From Neurospora crassa OR74A (Eukaryota; Ascomycota; Sordariomycetes; Sordariales; Sordariaceae): a stretch of 64,000 bases of DNA. Under the pieces are notes generated by a model. The model was not told the DNA's origin, searched no databases, and worked only from the letters and a program-made list of their open reading frames with translations. Location: assembly GCF_000182925.2 (NCBI RefSeq), contig NC_026504.1:4216001-4280000 (forward strand), written 5' to 3'. Both the position numbers and the translations under genes were made by a program. This document shows positions 35,350-49,009 of this stretch, piece by piece (positions within the stretch are counted from its first letter, which is position 1; every line of letters starts with the position of its first letter).

Positions 35350-35870
35350 CTTCCTTAGAGTTTACAGCTTTCAACCCTAACCCTAACCCTTCTCAAGGCT
35401 CCCTTAGGGTTAAAGGTCTGGTTTGGGACTTGGTCATTTCTCGGACCTCACGGTCGCAACCAAAATCCTCATTTTTAATTTCTTTTGCATTTTTCTCAAC
35501 GACCAAGGCGTGCACTACAATGGGACCGGTAGCAAAATAACCGTCTTTCTTTTCTCGTCATTTTGGCACCATATGCATTTAGATGCATTGGATGGTCGAG
35601 GAGAAATCGCTGTTGCAAAGGAAAAAGTGGCTTTTTTGAGCTACTATTCAAACCGTGTCCTGCTTGGCGCCAAGATTCCCTCTTTTGGACGCCAAGACGG
35701 GTATTTTTTTTGCATTCTGGCCTATTATAGACAGATACGCCGCGCCTTCCTCGCTTGCGGCGTTGGGTGGGCCCATGGACCACGCGACCTTTGGTGCGGG
35801 GAATCCTCCATGTCACCTTTCGGCCCACGACAACGCTCGAGCTCTGAAAGCATGGGCGTCTCAATAACTT
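35350..35870. other. Normal-composition patch inside the AT-rich island
   Basis: About 520 bp retain CpA/TpG and normal GC between degraded flanks. A 150-codon frame (35,423-35,875) lies here, but it has no domain and its start is not distinctive, so I do not call it a gene. The patch may be single-copy DNA that escaped RIP. Confidence 0.6.
35373..35390 (+). repeat. Short interstitial telomere-type repeat (AACCCT)3
   Basis: Three exact AACCCT units, the C-strand of the TTAGGG telomere repeat used by most filamentous fungi. A single CCTTAGGGTTA in the opposite orientation follows at about 35,402-35,412. Confidence 0.8.
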
Positions 35871-35875
35871 TATAA

Positions 35876-38800
35876 TAAAAATATATAACTATAAAACATA
35901 TAGCTTCAATATAGCGTCTTTCTTACTAAATATAATAATAATAGAATATTTAACCTTATATTAATATTTATTTCTATTATAAGCTAAATTTATTGCAATA
36001 TAATTAATCGCTCGCTTCTATCTTCCTCTTTAAAATTATTTTTTAATAAATATAAATACCGCTAAATATTATATAGCTCATTCCGTACATATTTCTCTTA
36101 TTATTCTTTTTATAAAAATACAATAATTAAAAAACATTTCGCTTGGACAAATCTTTTATTTTTATTCAATTTTATATTTCTATAAATATTATAGCTATAC
36201 GAAATATAATATAAATCTACCGCACAATTAATACTACCCTCCCCCCTCCTTCCCTTCCACGTTCCCTCGTATTTACTTTAATAGCTTAACTTTACCTTAA
36301 GGATACTTCCTTACTAATATATTTATATTTCAATTATATTATTTTAATAATTAGTAATATTTCTACTTATATCCGGAGGTATTATATAATTTTGTTCTAA
36401 ATTACTTTCTCCATACGCAACTCTTATTTGACGTAATTAAGATATCGGTCTTGCTGGGGTACTATATTATAATATAGTAATACTACGTATAATTACTACA
36501 CTAGTCGTTCCCGTTATACCTCTAGCTTACTATTTATATTTACGAAACGCCTAATCTCCCCTACTACTTTAAATCTAATAAAAGAAATATAATAATAGAC
36601 TATAATACTTATATTAATTTCTATTATATAACGTTATAATATTATAGTACGACGGACTATAACAGTACAATAATTAGTATAGAAAATTATAATTTTATAT
36701 AGGGATTAGAGGTACTTAGTAATAATAATATACTTCCGTACCGAATTCTAGTCCCTACTCTAATACTATCCAATCCAACGTTTCGTAATTAATAGTAAAT
36801 ATATATTATTATCCGTTTCTTCTAACTACAACAGTATTAATTTTTCTAATAGATTTAATAATATTTATATCCTATTATTACTTATATATAATTCACCTTC
36901 TATCGCCGTCTTACTCTTTAATTCTATATTAATAAATAAATATCCCCGCCCTTTAAATTTAGAAGTAAGGTATCCCCTCCCTCCGACATCCCCTTCAACT
37001 TCGAAGTTATTTTTATATTTCTCCCTAGTAGGGCTCTTAATATTACTTTAAAATTAAATATTCGGTTCTATCTACCTATATAACTTACTCTCAATCTCCC
37101 TATTCTATTAGTTGTATACCTATAGTATAAATAAATTAACTTTTACCAACTACAATCTTAAATAATTTCTATTTACCTTCCTTTTATTTACCTATACTTC
37201 CTTCTTCCAATACTATTTTAAAGCCGCCCTATTATTCCCTACTTCTACTCCCTTTATTTTCGAACTACCTATTTAATATTAATATCTTTAATAGTTATTA
37301 ATTTTCTCTTTACTTCCCTTCCCCTTCTTACTCTTTATACTCCCGTTATTCTTCGGTATAATACTAACTATATAATTCTATTATTATACATCCTATTATT
37401 ATATAAATACGAAATACTTATTCTTATTAATATCTCTTCCTAATATTAAATTACTATTGTTAAATTATCCGAGGACGCTATAAAATCAATAAGATTATCC
37501 GTCACTATATTAACCCCGTTCCCTTTACTATTATACTAAATAATAATTTAAATAGGCTATATATATTAATAAAATTTAATTAATAATATTCCGTTTAATA
37601 ATTTATATAAATTAGACTTTCCTAATATTAGCAGCCGGACCCCAATATATATTACTATTAGAAATAATATTGGAGCGGGAGTTAATATTTATTAATAGGA
37701 TATAAGAGTCGGAATTTATATTTATTAATAAGGAGTAGGAGTAGGAATATAGTTTAATAATTATCAGTAAAATATTAGGTAGGAGCGGTAATTAGTATTT
37801 ACTTTATTAATAGAACGTAAGAGTAGGAGTTATATTTAATAATTATCGATAATCATTAATAGGATATAGTAAGATATAGTAGGATATATAATATTAAATA
37901 CCGGCTTAATATTTCGCACTTCAGTATTATTACTACTTTCGCCTTTAGAATATTCTAATACTATATTTCTATATTAGATTATATATTAATCGATTCAATA
38001 GCAAATTAATTTTAACGTTAGCGTTATTTTAATTTTATTCTATAGTAACGCCAATACTAAATATTTAAGTAAAGTTAAAGTATAATAGACCGGTAATAAA
38101 TAGAAGTAAATTAGGAATATTTCTCTATTCCGTTAGGAGCTTCCGCTTTTATATCCTACTTTACTAAATAAAGTAATTCATTCCTACTATATCTATAAAT
38201 CCCGCTATCCCACTTCACTTCTCTACCCATCTTTATATCTTTTTCGTATCTTTAAACCTAGCGGATATATTAAGAATAATAAAATAGAAGTAATTTAGTA
38301 TTCTGCTTTGGCTATTTTAAAGTATTTATTATTGTTATAATATATTAAAAAATTTAATTAAAATTAAATATATTCGATTCTAAATATAATTAAAAAGTTA
38401 ATTCTATTATATTTTAGAATAGAATAGGATTTAAATTCGTTACACATCCTTCAACTCTTCTAACTTTATTTTAGAAACATATCTAACTCATAATATTTTA
38501 AATATCTCTTATCCATTCTAATTCCCTAAATCCCAACTACCTACCAGCTATTATATAGGTCAAAAATAAAAAAGGGTACGAAGGATTATATTAATAACCT
38601 CTAACTCAAATAAAATATATATTACATTTTACATACATAAACTATCCCTCTTCCCTAAGAACTATCTATACCCACTTATTTAATACCCTCGGTAAACTAA
38701 TTATTTTATACCTATTTCACAACTTATATTTAGAATATCTAATAATAAATTCTACCTTTCTCCCTTCCTTCAAGGTTTATATTAAAATAATTATAATAAA

Positions 38801-39490
38801 AATCCAATTCTCCTCTAATATATATAAAAAAATCCTATTTACTCTCCTAAACCTAATATTTCTACTAATTCCGTCTCGTCTTTTTAATAAAATAATAATA
38901 CCAACTTTAAAGGCCATCTAATAATTTAATTTATATTTAATATTAAGATAGAGTAAATAAATTAAAATATTTATTTAATAATTAAGCGAAATACGAAAGT
39001 ACTTACAAATCTATAAACAAAATATATTTATACTAAATTAAATTTTTCTCTCTTAAATTAACTATATTTCGTAAATTATAATCTATTCCCAAAACTTCCT
39101 ACAATTTCTCTATAAATACTACATTCTCTTTTAACTATATTATTACTAAAAAATCTTCTCTCCTTACTACTATTTACTTTAATTTAAACTAATAATAAAC
39201 TTTAGCCTACTTATATTTATTATTATATTTAATATATTTTTTCAAACTCGCTAGAATCTCCAATTCAACTTCTAAATCAACTCCCAAATAGGGATTCTAT
39301 TTAATAATAATATTTAAATATATTTATTTTAAACGCTAGAAACGTTCGTAATTCTTAGGGTTTATATTAGCGAAGCAATTTGCAAATAATATAACTATAA
39401 TCTACCGAACGTTCTTTCGGAATATAAATATTATTATTATATTATATAAGTTCGTAGTCTTCGCTTCCACTTTATACTTCCTATTACTCC
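35876..39490. other. RIP-degraded repeat DNA, not classified
   Basis: Very AT-rich with almost no CpA. Around 37,660-37,880 there are imperfect direct repeats of GGAGTAGGAGTTATATTTAATAATTAT-like units. I see no readable reverse transcriptase, transposase or LTR pair. Probably one or more old transposable elements. Confidence 0.55.
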
Positions 39491-39499
39491 ACTATCGTT

Positions 39500-40556
39500 A
39501 ATATCTCTATTCTTTAAATTATATATTCGAAGTAAATTAATTACCAAAATCGTTAGACGGCGTACTAAATTACCGAAATTATTAGCGCCCGACAAATTAC
39601 CTTCGGAAAATATTAGATAGCGTACTAACTTACTAGAATTACTAACGTCCGATAAACTACCTTCGGAAATTATTAGACGGCGTACTAACTTATTAGAACT
39701 ATTAGCGCCCAACAAACTACCCTCGGAAAGGAACTAATAAAATTAATTAACCTCCAAATTATATAAATAAATATAAAATTTAAAGGAAATAATTACCTTA
39801 CCTATAAATAGACCCGAAAGGACTAGATAAATATTAGGTTCAATTAATAAAATTAGCTAGCCTCCGGTTTATATAAATAGATATAGAATTTTAAGGAAAA
39901 AATTACCTAGCCTCCGAATAAATTAGAAAGTATTAGATATATATAGGAATAGTAATAAAAAATTAACTAGCCTCCAAATAAGTTGGAAAACATTGGACAT
40001 ATATAGGAATAGCAATAAAAAATTGACTAGTATCCAAATAGCCTAGGGAACATTGGATATATATAGGAATAGAAAGGAAAAGTTAGCTAGCTATTGAATA
40101 GTAGGAGGAATACTAGATATATAAAGGAATAGAAAGAAAAAGTTAGTTAGCTATCGAATAGTAGGAGGAATATTGGATATATAAAGGAATAGAAAGGAAA
40201 AATTGAATAACCTCTAGTAATATAAATAGGTTATAAATATTTATAGGAATTAGAAAGAAAAATTGAACGACCTCTAATAATATAGACGGGTTGTAAATAT
40301 TTATAAGAATTGGAAAGAAAAGTTGAATAACCTTTAGTAATATAGACGGATTATAGATATTTATAGGAATTAGAAAGAAAAATTGAATAACTTCTAGCAA
40401 CGTAGACGGGTTATAAATATTTGTAGGAACTAAAAAGAAAAATTAAACGACCTCTAATAACGTAAATAGATTATAAATAAGTAAGGGAATTAGAAAGAAA
40501 AGTTAAATAACTTCTAATAATATAAATAGGCTATAGATAAATAAGGGAGTTAAGGA
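39500..40556. repeat. Array of about 17 degenerate 60-bp tandem repeats, locus 1
   Basis: The period is 60 bp throughout, with three successive sub-families: units with GCGTACTAACTTATTAGAAC...CTTCGGAAATTATTA (to about 39,730); units with GCCTCC(G/A)AATAA...ATATAGGAATAG (39,780-40,190); and units with GAATAACCTCTAGTAATATA...GGAATTAGAAAGAAAA (40,190-40,556). The 60-bp period is 20 codons, and in one plus-strand frame the only interruptions are TAG/TAA codons that RIP would create from CAG/CAA, so it may be a dead coding repeat. A short AAGTTAGGGGAACC-type A/G-rich tract follows. Confidence 0.8.
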
Positions 40557-43500
40557 ACCGAAAGGAAAACTAGGGAGATAAAAAAAGTTAGGGGAACCAA
40601 AAAAAAAGAAAATTGGGGAGACAAAAAAAAGCTAGGGAGATAAATATAAAAAAAACAATAAAAATTAGAAGGAGAAAATAGGCTTACTAATATTTACTTT
40701 CTCTAAGTAGTATAAATACGGATATTAGGGAGCTATATTTAATTATAATATTATTATAGTAGAGAATTTGGTAGACGTTTGGGAAACTTTTTTGCGTTTC
40801 CTATTTTTCCAATACTAATACTTTTTTATTTTTTATATTATTTATTTCTACTATAATATCGGTTATTACTATAGTTATAGTAATAAATATTATTAAAAAA
40901 ATAATTAAAATTATAAATCGGAGAGTAATAGGAATTGGATTTATTAGTAATTTAATTTAGCCGGAATATACTTAGCGTCCGGAGCCGGGAATTTAGGAAG
41001 GTAAATTAGGAATATATAGCGGATATAGGATTAGAGTTATAAAAATCCAATAAAGAGCGTTATTACTTCTAGGGGCAATTTAGGAGGGAGTAGGAAATTT
41101 AGGGGAGAGATCCGTACGGACTCTAAAAATATATAGTAGGTACGGGATTGGAATTATTAATACCCCCTACCGACTTCTAATACTACTAATTTTAAATAGT
41201 AGGCAATTCACGCCCAGGGCTATAGCAATTCTATTCCTTATAATTTTATTCCTATTTATTATAATAGAAGTAAGCGTAGTTTAACGGTTGGTTATTAATA
41301 CCGGGAATCGTCCGGATTAAATAAGTAGAACGGAAGGTTATCGAATATTATTAAACGTACCTACTTACATACCCTTTTCCACTACCGCTTTCTCTATTCG
41401 TTTTATATATATAGTACGGACGTAAAATATAAATTAAATAACCTTTCTCCTATCTATTATTCTTTAATTAAATAATTTAGAATCTTCCTACAAGTTACTA
41501 AAGTTATATAACGTAATAATAAATAGTACGAATATTTAGTATATGTATATAAGAATTTATAATACAGTAGGGGGTCTTATTAGGTCTTTTAAAGAATTCT
41601 TTAAATTATTAATATTAAAATATTATACTATTACGAATTTTATAATAAAAGGGCGTAATCAATCCTTAATATACTTATTTTATAACTATATAAATAAGAA
41701 AATAGGAGTGGTAATAATCGTTCTAACGGCTTATTATATATTTATAAACTTTATATATTTATATATTAATAAAATTTATAATTAGCCGGGAGGAAATAGA
41801 AATTTTCGGTATATTATAGCTGTATTATTTAATACCTTTATAGAAAGGAAACTTATATCTTCGATATTAAATATAAATTATAAAAAAATCTTCGATAAAC
41901 CTTAGTACTTAATATAAATAGTATTTATAAACCAAGAGTAAATAATATTTAAAGTAGGAAATAAATTTCTTAGGGAATTAAACAAGCAAAAGTCTCTATC
42001 TAGCAAGAGTCCGAATTCTCTAATTTTAGTTTTTATTTTTAATAAAAATAGTTTACGTACTATCTCGATATTATAAAAATATTAGAAATGAAATCGGCCC
42101 ATCTTTACAATATCGAACTTTATATTAGACTATTCGTCTTTACTAATTATATAATATCTATATAACCTTCTCGCTATATATCCTACGCATCCTAATATTT
42201 TCTATTACTATAGTATATCGCTAATTAGAGTAGTAACGAATAGATAAATAAAAAACTCTATTCTATTTATATAGAATAGGAACCCGTTATTTAATTCAAT
42301 TATATAATATAAGGAATCGAAAATATCTAAAACTTCTACACCGAACGGGCCTAAGGTTATAAGAAGAATACTTAAACGCCTCTTTTACAATATCTTTAGA
42401 AGAAATTAATAGAATAGGTAAATACCGAGGATAGACCGCCGTATAGTACAAAAAAATTTGAATTCGTTATAGTAAAATTATAAAAATAATAATTAAATAT
42501 TTTAGTCGGCCTATTTTTCTTCGAAGTATTATCGCGACTAAATCTTTAATTCGAATTCGGCGCGGATTAGTACTATTAAAATAACTAATCGAAAGCGGGA
42601 ATATTTAAATCCAAAAAAATATCTAATAGTAAATAGTATAATAAATCGGGACTAAGTATTAGGGTTCGTAGTTGGGTTAAAATTATAATCGACAAAAACG
42701 TTATTAAAGTAGCCTAATATTTAATTTAATATAATTATAATAATATTATTCTTTAATATAAATAATTCTTTATATCCTACTTTAGCCTCGGATAATCGGA
42801 TATTTAGGGCAATCCCCTATATATTTAATATAAATTAATCTTTAATATATATTCTCTAAATCCTAATAATTAAGTTACTTACTCGGCCGTCCTATTCTAC
42901 TTTAATTATATAGTCCAAACTATAGTAAAAAACCCTTTTAGTATATATTATTTTGCACCTTTATTCGTTATATATATAATTATTTATTCTATAGTTATAT
43001 TAATAAATAAAGTCGGAAGGGAAAATTAAATATCCGTTTAAATATTTAAAAAATTTACCTAACGTTATTCGTAATAATTAACCCTATTATACCGCTTCCT
43101 ATAATTCCCTAATAGGCTTATTAATAAACTATACTATATTTTAGTAAATTTTATTACGTATAATACCAAAACCGAACATAGTAGTAAATATATACTTAAA
43201 ATTAAATACATAAAAATCTTCTTTATAACTAACTCTATTAAGGATTAAAGAAATATCAAGCAATACCGTACGTGTCTAGAGTATCCCTAAAGGTAAACTA
43301 TTATTAAAATTTTTAATTAGCGTCTCCTTAGTAGCCGGAAACTACTACAATTCCCTTAGGTCCGTAACGCCTTTAAGAATTTTAATAAATTATTCGTATC
43401 TCGATTTAAATATATTATAATTTTATATCTATAGTATAAATAAGTCCTAAAATTCTATTATACGGATTAACTTCTATTTATATTCCAACTTTATTATTAT

Positions 43501-45171
43501 ATTAATTAATTTCAGTTAGTAATATTCTAATTTATATATAATAATTAATAGAAATTATAATTTCGAATAATTATTAATATTATCCACTCCTTCTATTAAA
43601 ATCCCGGAACTAATATTTATATTATCCCCTATATCGCCTAGGCTATCCTCGGTAGTATAATTATTACTATCACCATCCCTATCGTTAGAAGCGCCGCCCC
43701 TAATATCATCCAACTTATTAAATTATTCTAATTTATTTATACTATCCAATTTACTAATATTGTCGCATACTATTTACTCATTTATATATCTATTATTTAC
43801 TCTTATACCGCTTTCCTCCGTAGAGTACCCATCCTATCCAAATAGTTCTTAAAGCACTTAATTTATAATATTTAATATAATTAATTTAAAATTAGGTTTG
43901 AAAGGCTAGAAATTAGGAAGTATATTTATAGTATCTACTATACTAACATCTTATACCCAAATATTAATACACTCTATTTAGTCGGTAGGAATAAAAAAAT
44001 TTAGCGCTAAATTTAATATAGGAGCTCGCTAATATCTTAATTACATTTATCGCTTTATTATAGTAGTACGGAAACCTAACCAATCCAGTATAACTAATAG
44101 TCGGACACTAGTAGTATATTATTAGTAATTATACTTAAAATTAAAATTAATCTCTTTATTTACTATAATCGAGAATAGTAATTACTCGTCCAATACAAAT
44201 TTTATACCTCGCGCCTCATCCGGCTTCGGTATAATATATAATACAATAGGTATAGTAGTAATATAATATATATAATAAGGGTAGTAACGATATAATTCGT
44301 ATAGTAAATTATTATAAATAGTAAAATATAAATAGAGATAGCCGGGTATACCCCTAGGGGTACGGAAATATAGTTATATCGCGTATATTAGCCGCCTAAA
44401 GGTAAATTACTATATTAAGGTACAAAATTCAAAAGTACAAAGTTCAAAGTACGAAGGGTATTAAATAACTTACTTCCATTCTATTAATTAAACTTTATAC
44501 TTTAAACTTCGTACCTTAATATAGTAGCCTAAGCCTAAAGGAACCGAGGCAACCCAAAGTTAAATCTCAAATTAATTTTCGAAAATCCGTTAAACAAATT
44601 CCGTCCAACTTATATTAGTACAATACATTAGGCAGGTACGGTACTCTCATTATAATTATAACACATCGCAACTAAACTTTATATAATAAATAAACAAACA
44701 ATATTATACTTTATCTCCTTAATTAATTAGTTATTCAACGTTCTAAATTATACCCTTCCTCCTCTAAACGACTAATAATATTATACTACAATTTCCGCCT
44801 TTATCCTACTGGGTAAAACTAATAATAACTAATACTTATATCTCCCACTACTCCCCTCCCTATTACTAAGCAGGCAATTTAATAATATAGATCTTTTATA
44901 TGTAATATTCCTACTATATACCGAACCTTCGTACTCCCTTTCGTCGCTAAATATTCTTATTTATTCTAATTTAAATCGGCGATTATATATTAACCGGACT
45001 CTTTTATTTGATATTCTTACTATATTCTTTATTTATAGAAATAATAACTTTTAACCCAATGGAACCGGAGTATATTATATATTAATTCTAACTAACCTCC
45101 TTCCTCTAATCTAATAATAATTATTACTAATTTCAATATACCTTTTCCTCCTGTAAAAATCCGGTTAAATT
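40557..45171. other. RIP-degraded repeat DNA, not classified
   Basis: Very AT-rich. An 80-codon frame at 41,543-41,785 continues with few stops downstream and may be part of a degraded transposon protein, but I cannot identify it. A 36-bp inverted repeat forms a potential stem at 44,408-44,526. No LTR pair was found. Confidence 0.5.
44408..44526. repeat. Imperfect inverted repeat, arms about 36 bp
   Basis: TACTATATTAAGGTACAAAA... (from 44,408) is matched by the reverse complement of ...CGTACCTTAATATAGTA (to 44,526), with transition mismatches. The loop is about 45 bp. It may be the tip of a foldback element or of a small DNA transposon. Confidence 0.65.
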
Positions 45172-45365
45172 TGTCACGGCACCACATAACAATAACTTAA
45201 CACCCTCAGCGTTCCGGCACCGAAGCCCAGCCGTCCCATTAGTTATACCTCCACTTAGCTTATATATATAATTTAAAAATAGAGTTTTTACTACTTTCTT
45301 CCAATCTTTTTCTCTTTATACAATATTACGTCTTTTCTAAATCCCCTTAGGTCGGTATTGTAATA
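45172..45365 (+). repeat. 5' LTR of element 2
   Basis: Begins TGTCACGGCACCACATAAC and ends near TTGTAATA (probably TTGTGACA before RIP). It matches 59,764 onward (TATTACGGTACTATATAAT...) with transitions only over most of the shared length. Confidence 0.82.
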
Positions 45366-45709
45366 ATATATTGTACCGTTTCTACTAGTCGATAGCCCGA
45401 CAATTAAAATTATTTTGCTTCAACTTACTTTAAAATCGGTACTAACTTTACCCCGTCCCAACCGAGTTATACTATACCTACGATCCAACCCTACCTTACT
45501 ATAATTACCCTCTAAGAAACCCCTAAACCTACTACTCCAATGCTATATATATATTATACTACTATTATACTACCTACAGGATAACCCCAATTATATAATT
45601 AGCCTAACCCTAATAATTTTAATACTTTAATTCCTACCCTATATTATTAACTATTCCTATACTATAACCCTATATTAAACTATAAATAATTCTATAAACT
45701 CCCCGGGTA

Positions 45710-47317
45710 TAATTATATTTACTTTTAATATAGTACCTACCTGTAAAGTAACTACCCGCACCCTTTTCCGCCCTAATACCCTCCTTTTTATTTATAAAAC
45801 AATTAAAAATATCCCTAAGGACCTCTCTAACCTCGCCTCCGCTTTAGAGGCGGACCCCAATATTCTTACCCAACTCCAACTCTACCTTACGACTATTAAA
45901 GAATACTTCAGTAAAATATATAACGAACTCTATATTACCCGGTAAGAGGCTTTAAAAACCTAATAAATAACTAATTAAACCTAAAGTACTATAATCCAAA
46001 ACCTTATAACTACCTTCTAAGTATAGTAGGACTTCGCTAGGGCTATAATAGAAATTGCTACTACAACTATATAAGCCTAATAAATATAATAGTAGCTCGT
46101 CGAAGCTAAGAACCGTACTTAGTACCCAAACGGCGGTACTATAATACCGGTATATTAAATTTAATATACTACGCATACCTCTATTACTACCTATCTACGA
46201 AGCGTTAAACCCCCTATTTTTAATAGTACTAAAACGTTACTATTTAAGTACTAAGAAGAATATACCAACTAATAATCCTAATTAATCGCTAAATTCGCAC
46301 TTAACCTCGCTACTTACCTAACCCCAACCAACTGTATCTTCTATATTTCTTAACGCCTTTCTAATAATACCTATACCTATATTCGGATTAAAATCGATAT
46401 TATTACACTTAATTTTTATAACGCTTTAACTTAATTAATTAAACTTTTTAATTTTTAAAATATTCTTACTTACTTCGACCCCTACTATATTATTTTAAAC
46501 GTTTATACTAAAGTAGTATAGGAAATAGACCGTCTCAAATAGGGTAATATACTATTTACTAACTTTATTACTACTTTTATTAAATTAGCTAACTAATATA
46601 AATTTAACAGCCGTCGCTATATCGATACATTTAAATTTAAAATTAGCGGCCCCCTCTAAGACGCCTTAATTAGTATTACAATCCGCCTAGCAGCCGACAA
46701 CTTCGCTACGTAAGTCGAATTCTTCCGGGTTATAACTAATAATATTAATAACTACCGGTACTAAAGTAGTAACTTTTTAACGCTATTACACCCCCCCCCT
46801 TCTATAAATATTAATAACCCTATAATCCTCGGAAAGGTCGGCGCCCTTTAAAAGGGTCCTATCTCCTAAACTAAGAAGGATAGACGCTGGAAGTTTAACC
46901 TATATATATATTATAGTACTCCTAACTACTATATAATAACGTATATAGTAAAGGGTAAGCCGAAATTTATAAGCTTCGCTACTATTTTAACCTCCCCCTA
47001 GGAAATAGGAAAAGTCTAACCTCCGATAGAAATCGCCGCTAAAAGTTTAATTCAAAGGATTCGGAGGATTTATATCTATATTCTATAGGACCTAATATTA
47101 GTTTTTCCTTTTCGAATTCGCTTCGTTTCGGCGCTGGTTCGCTAATCTTTTATTTTACTATAATCGATTCTAGTTACTCCCTAATAAATTTTATTAATTC
47201 TACTTTTATGTACTATTATAATATTCCTATAACGCTCCTCCCTTAGCCCTATACTCTTTAATTAATTAATAGCCGGGAGGGAGGCGAAATTTTATATATT
47301 TATATTTTATTATACTC
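45710..47317 (+). pseudogene. gag and protease-region remnant of element 2
   Basis: A plus-strand frame with few stops at first (IPKDLSNLASALEADPN, about 45,805-45,855) and helical gag-like sequence, then a protease-like stretch up to the LINE insertion point. RIP stops abound. Domain limits are approximate. Confidence 0.55.
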
Positions 47318-47496
47318 TATCGGCTTATTTAACCTAGCGTTTAACTTAAAACTGCTTTAAAACCGGAAACGCCGATTTCTAGTCGAGGAGTACTCCAAAA
47401 CGAAAACTAACAACGGCAATCGATTTAGGAGGGTCGTTTACGTCCCTCACAATATCCTGCGACGAGCGTAGCAATAGCGTTGTATTATTGTTACTG

Positions 47497-48932
47497 ATGG
47501 CTATCAATAGCGGTACTCGTAAATTCGAAAATAGCGTTTACAACCCGCTTGCGGAAATTTCAATATATAACAATCCCGAAGCCGTACTTACTATAAAGAC
47601 TTCGGATAAAATAGAAGAAAATAATAAAATATTAAAAAAGTTTATTACTAAAGCGAATAAATTTACAGACTATAATATCATTTTAACCGAAGACTATTAT
47701 TGGGTTTAAAAACTACTTTTCGAATTCGTAAAGGTATATATCGGAAAAAGTAGGTCTATACGACCCGAGGCTAATAAGGTTAGAACCGACTAATTTATTA
47801 CTAAGAAGGATTTTAATAATTTAAAGAAGGATATTTTAAAGGAGATTAAGAAAGGCGCTTAAAAAGTACTAAAGTATTAAATTAATATTATAGCGAAAGC
47901 TAACCCGAGTAAAATTAGTACTACCTTCTAATAATTACCTACTACTATTAAAAAATTTATTCCTTCTAATTTCGAATAGTAATTTATTATTAAAAGAGTA
48001 ATAATTATTACCGAATTCGTAAACTATTCGAATAAAGATACGAAGATAACCCTAGCTATTTACTTAGGTAAGAAGAAACCCGGCTTAATAATCCGTATAA
48101 TTATTAGGATATTAACGACCGGAAATTATATAATTATATTCGACGAACCTATATATATTTAATATTAGCGAAATTAAATATAAATTAAAGAAGTTTTTAG
48201 CCCTAATACTTTTATTATTATAAGTACTATAAGTATATTAATTCGGGGCGTACTCTAAAATAGTATTAATAATTATATTATAGCGGAAGTTATTTCGAAT
48301 ATAATAAAGGAGAGGAACCCGGAGGTATTTATTATTAGAATTCGGCTATAGAAGAGAAGAGACGGAGAGAATAAAGGCTTACTCCTTATAGAAATTACTA
48401 CCGTATTAGTAATATACTTCCTCTAGGATAACCTCTTTCTTTAAGATAGCGGTATATACCTATACGAATTATTTTAAACTTCGAATAACGTCTAATAATA
48501 TTTTAAATATTAGAGAATTAAATATATAGTAAAATTCTACTATTAAAATAATATTTATACCTACTATAGCGAGGCTAAATATAAAAGAAACTACTTTAAT
48601 AAAGTAAATTATCTATTTAATAATAATAAATTATTTATTTATTATAAATTATATAGGAAGAAGGGGTATTACGCATATAATTGTAAAGAGTACCCTATTC
48701 TCCGGAAAGTAATTATAAAAACGTTTATTACGTACGCTAAAAGGCTATAAGCGTTCGCCCTCCGTAAAAACCTAATTAGAAAAATATTAGAGCCAATAAT
48801 AGAGATTATAAATAAGAGCGTCCTTCTAAATACTCCCCCTAACTCTTATACTATTACTACCCTAGAGAAATATATAAGAAGAGGCGTAAAGAAGGGACGG
48901 CCGAGAAAATTAATCGGCCTATCCAATTAACC
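47497..48932 (+). pseudogene. LINE ORF1 remnant (gag-like, zinc knuckle)
   Basis: Starts at ATG 47,497 and stays open to 47,709, the part least touched by RIP. Later frames are broken. A CX2CX4HX4C zinc knuckle is visible near 48,651-48,695 with some Cys/His codons changed to Tyr, followed by a basic KGRPRK segment near the end. ORF1 proteins of Tad1/I-type LINEs bind the element RNA. Confidence 0.7.
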
Positions 48933-49009
48933 GAAGCCTATAACCCCGTAGGGTTTAATAAATAAATATTATATATATTTATAAAATATAGGAGAAAGTT
49001 AGTTATATA

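Noticed and set aside
35423-35875. 150-codon frame in the normal-composition patch
   Set aside because: No recognisable domain and no clear promoter or splice context; probably chance in a 500-bp patch of normal DNA.
41543-41785. 80-codon frame in AT-rich DNA
   Set aside because: Made largely of Ile, Tyr, Asn and Lys codons expected in AT-rich DNA; it may be a transposon fragment but cannot be assigned.
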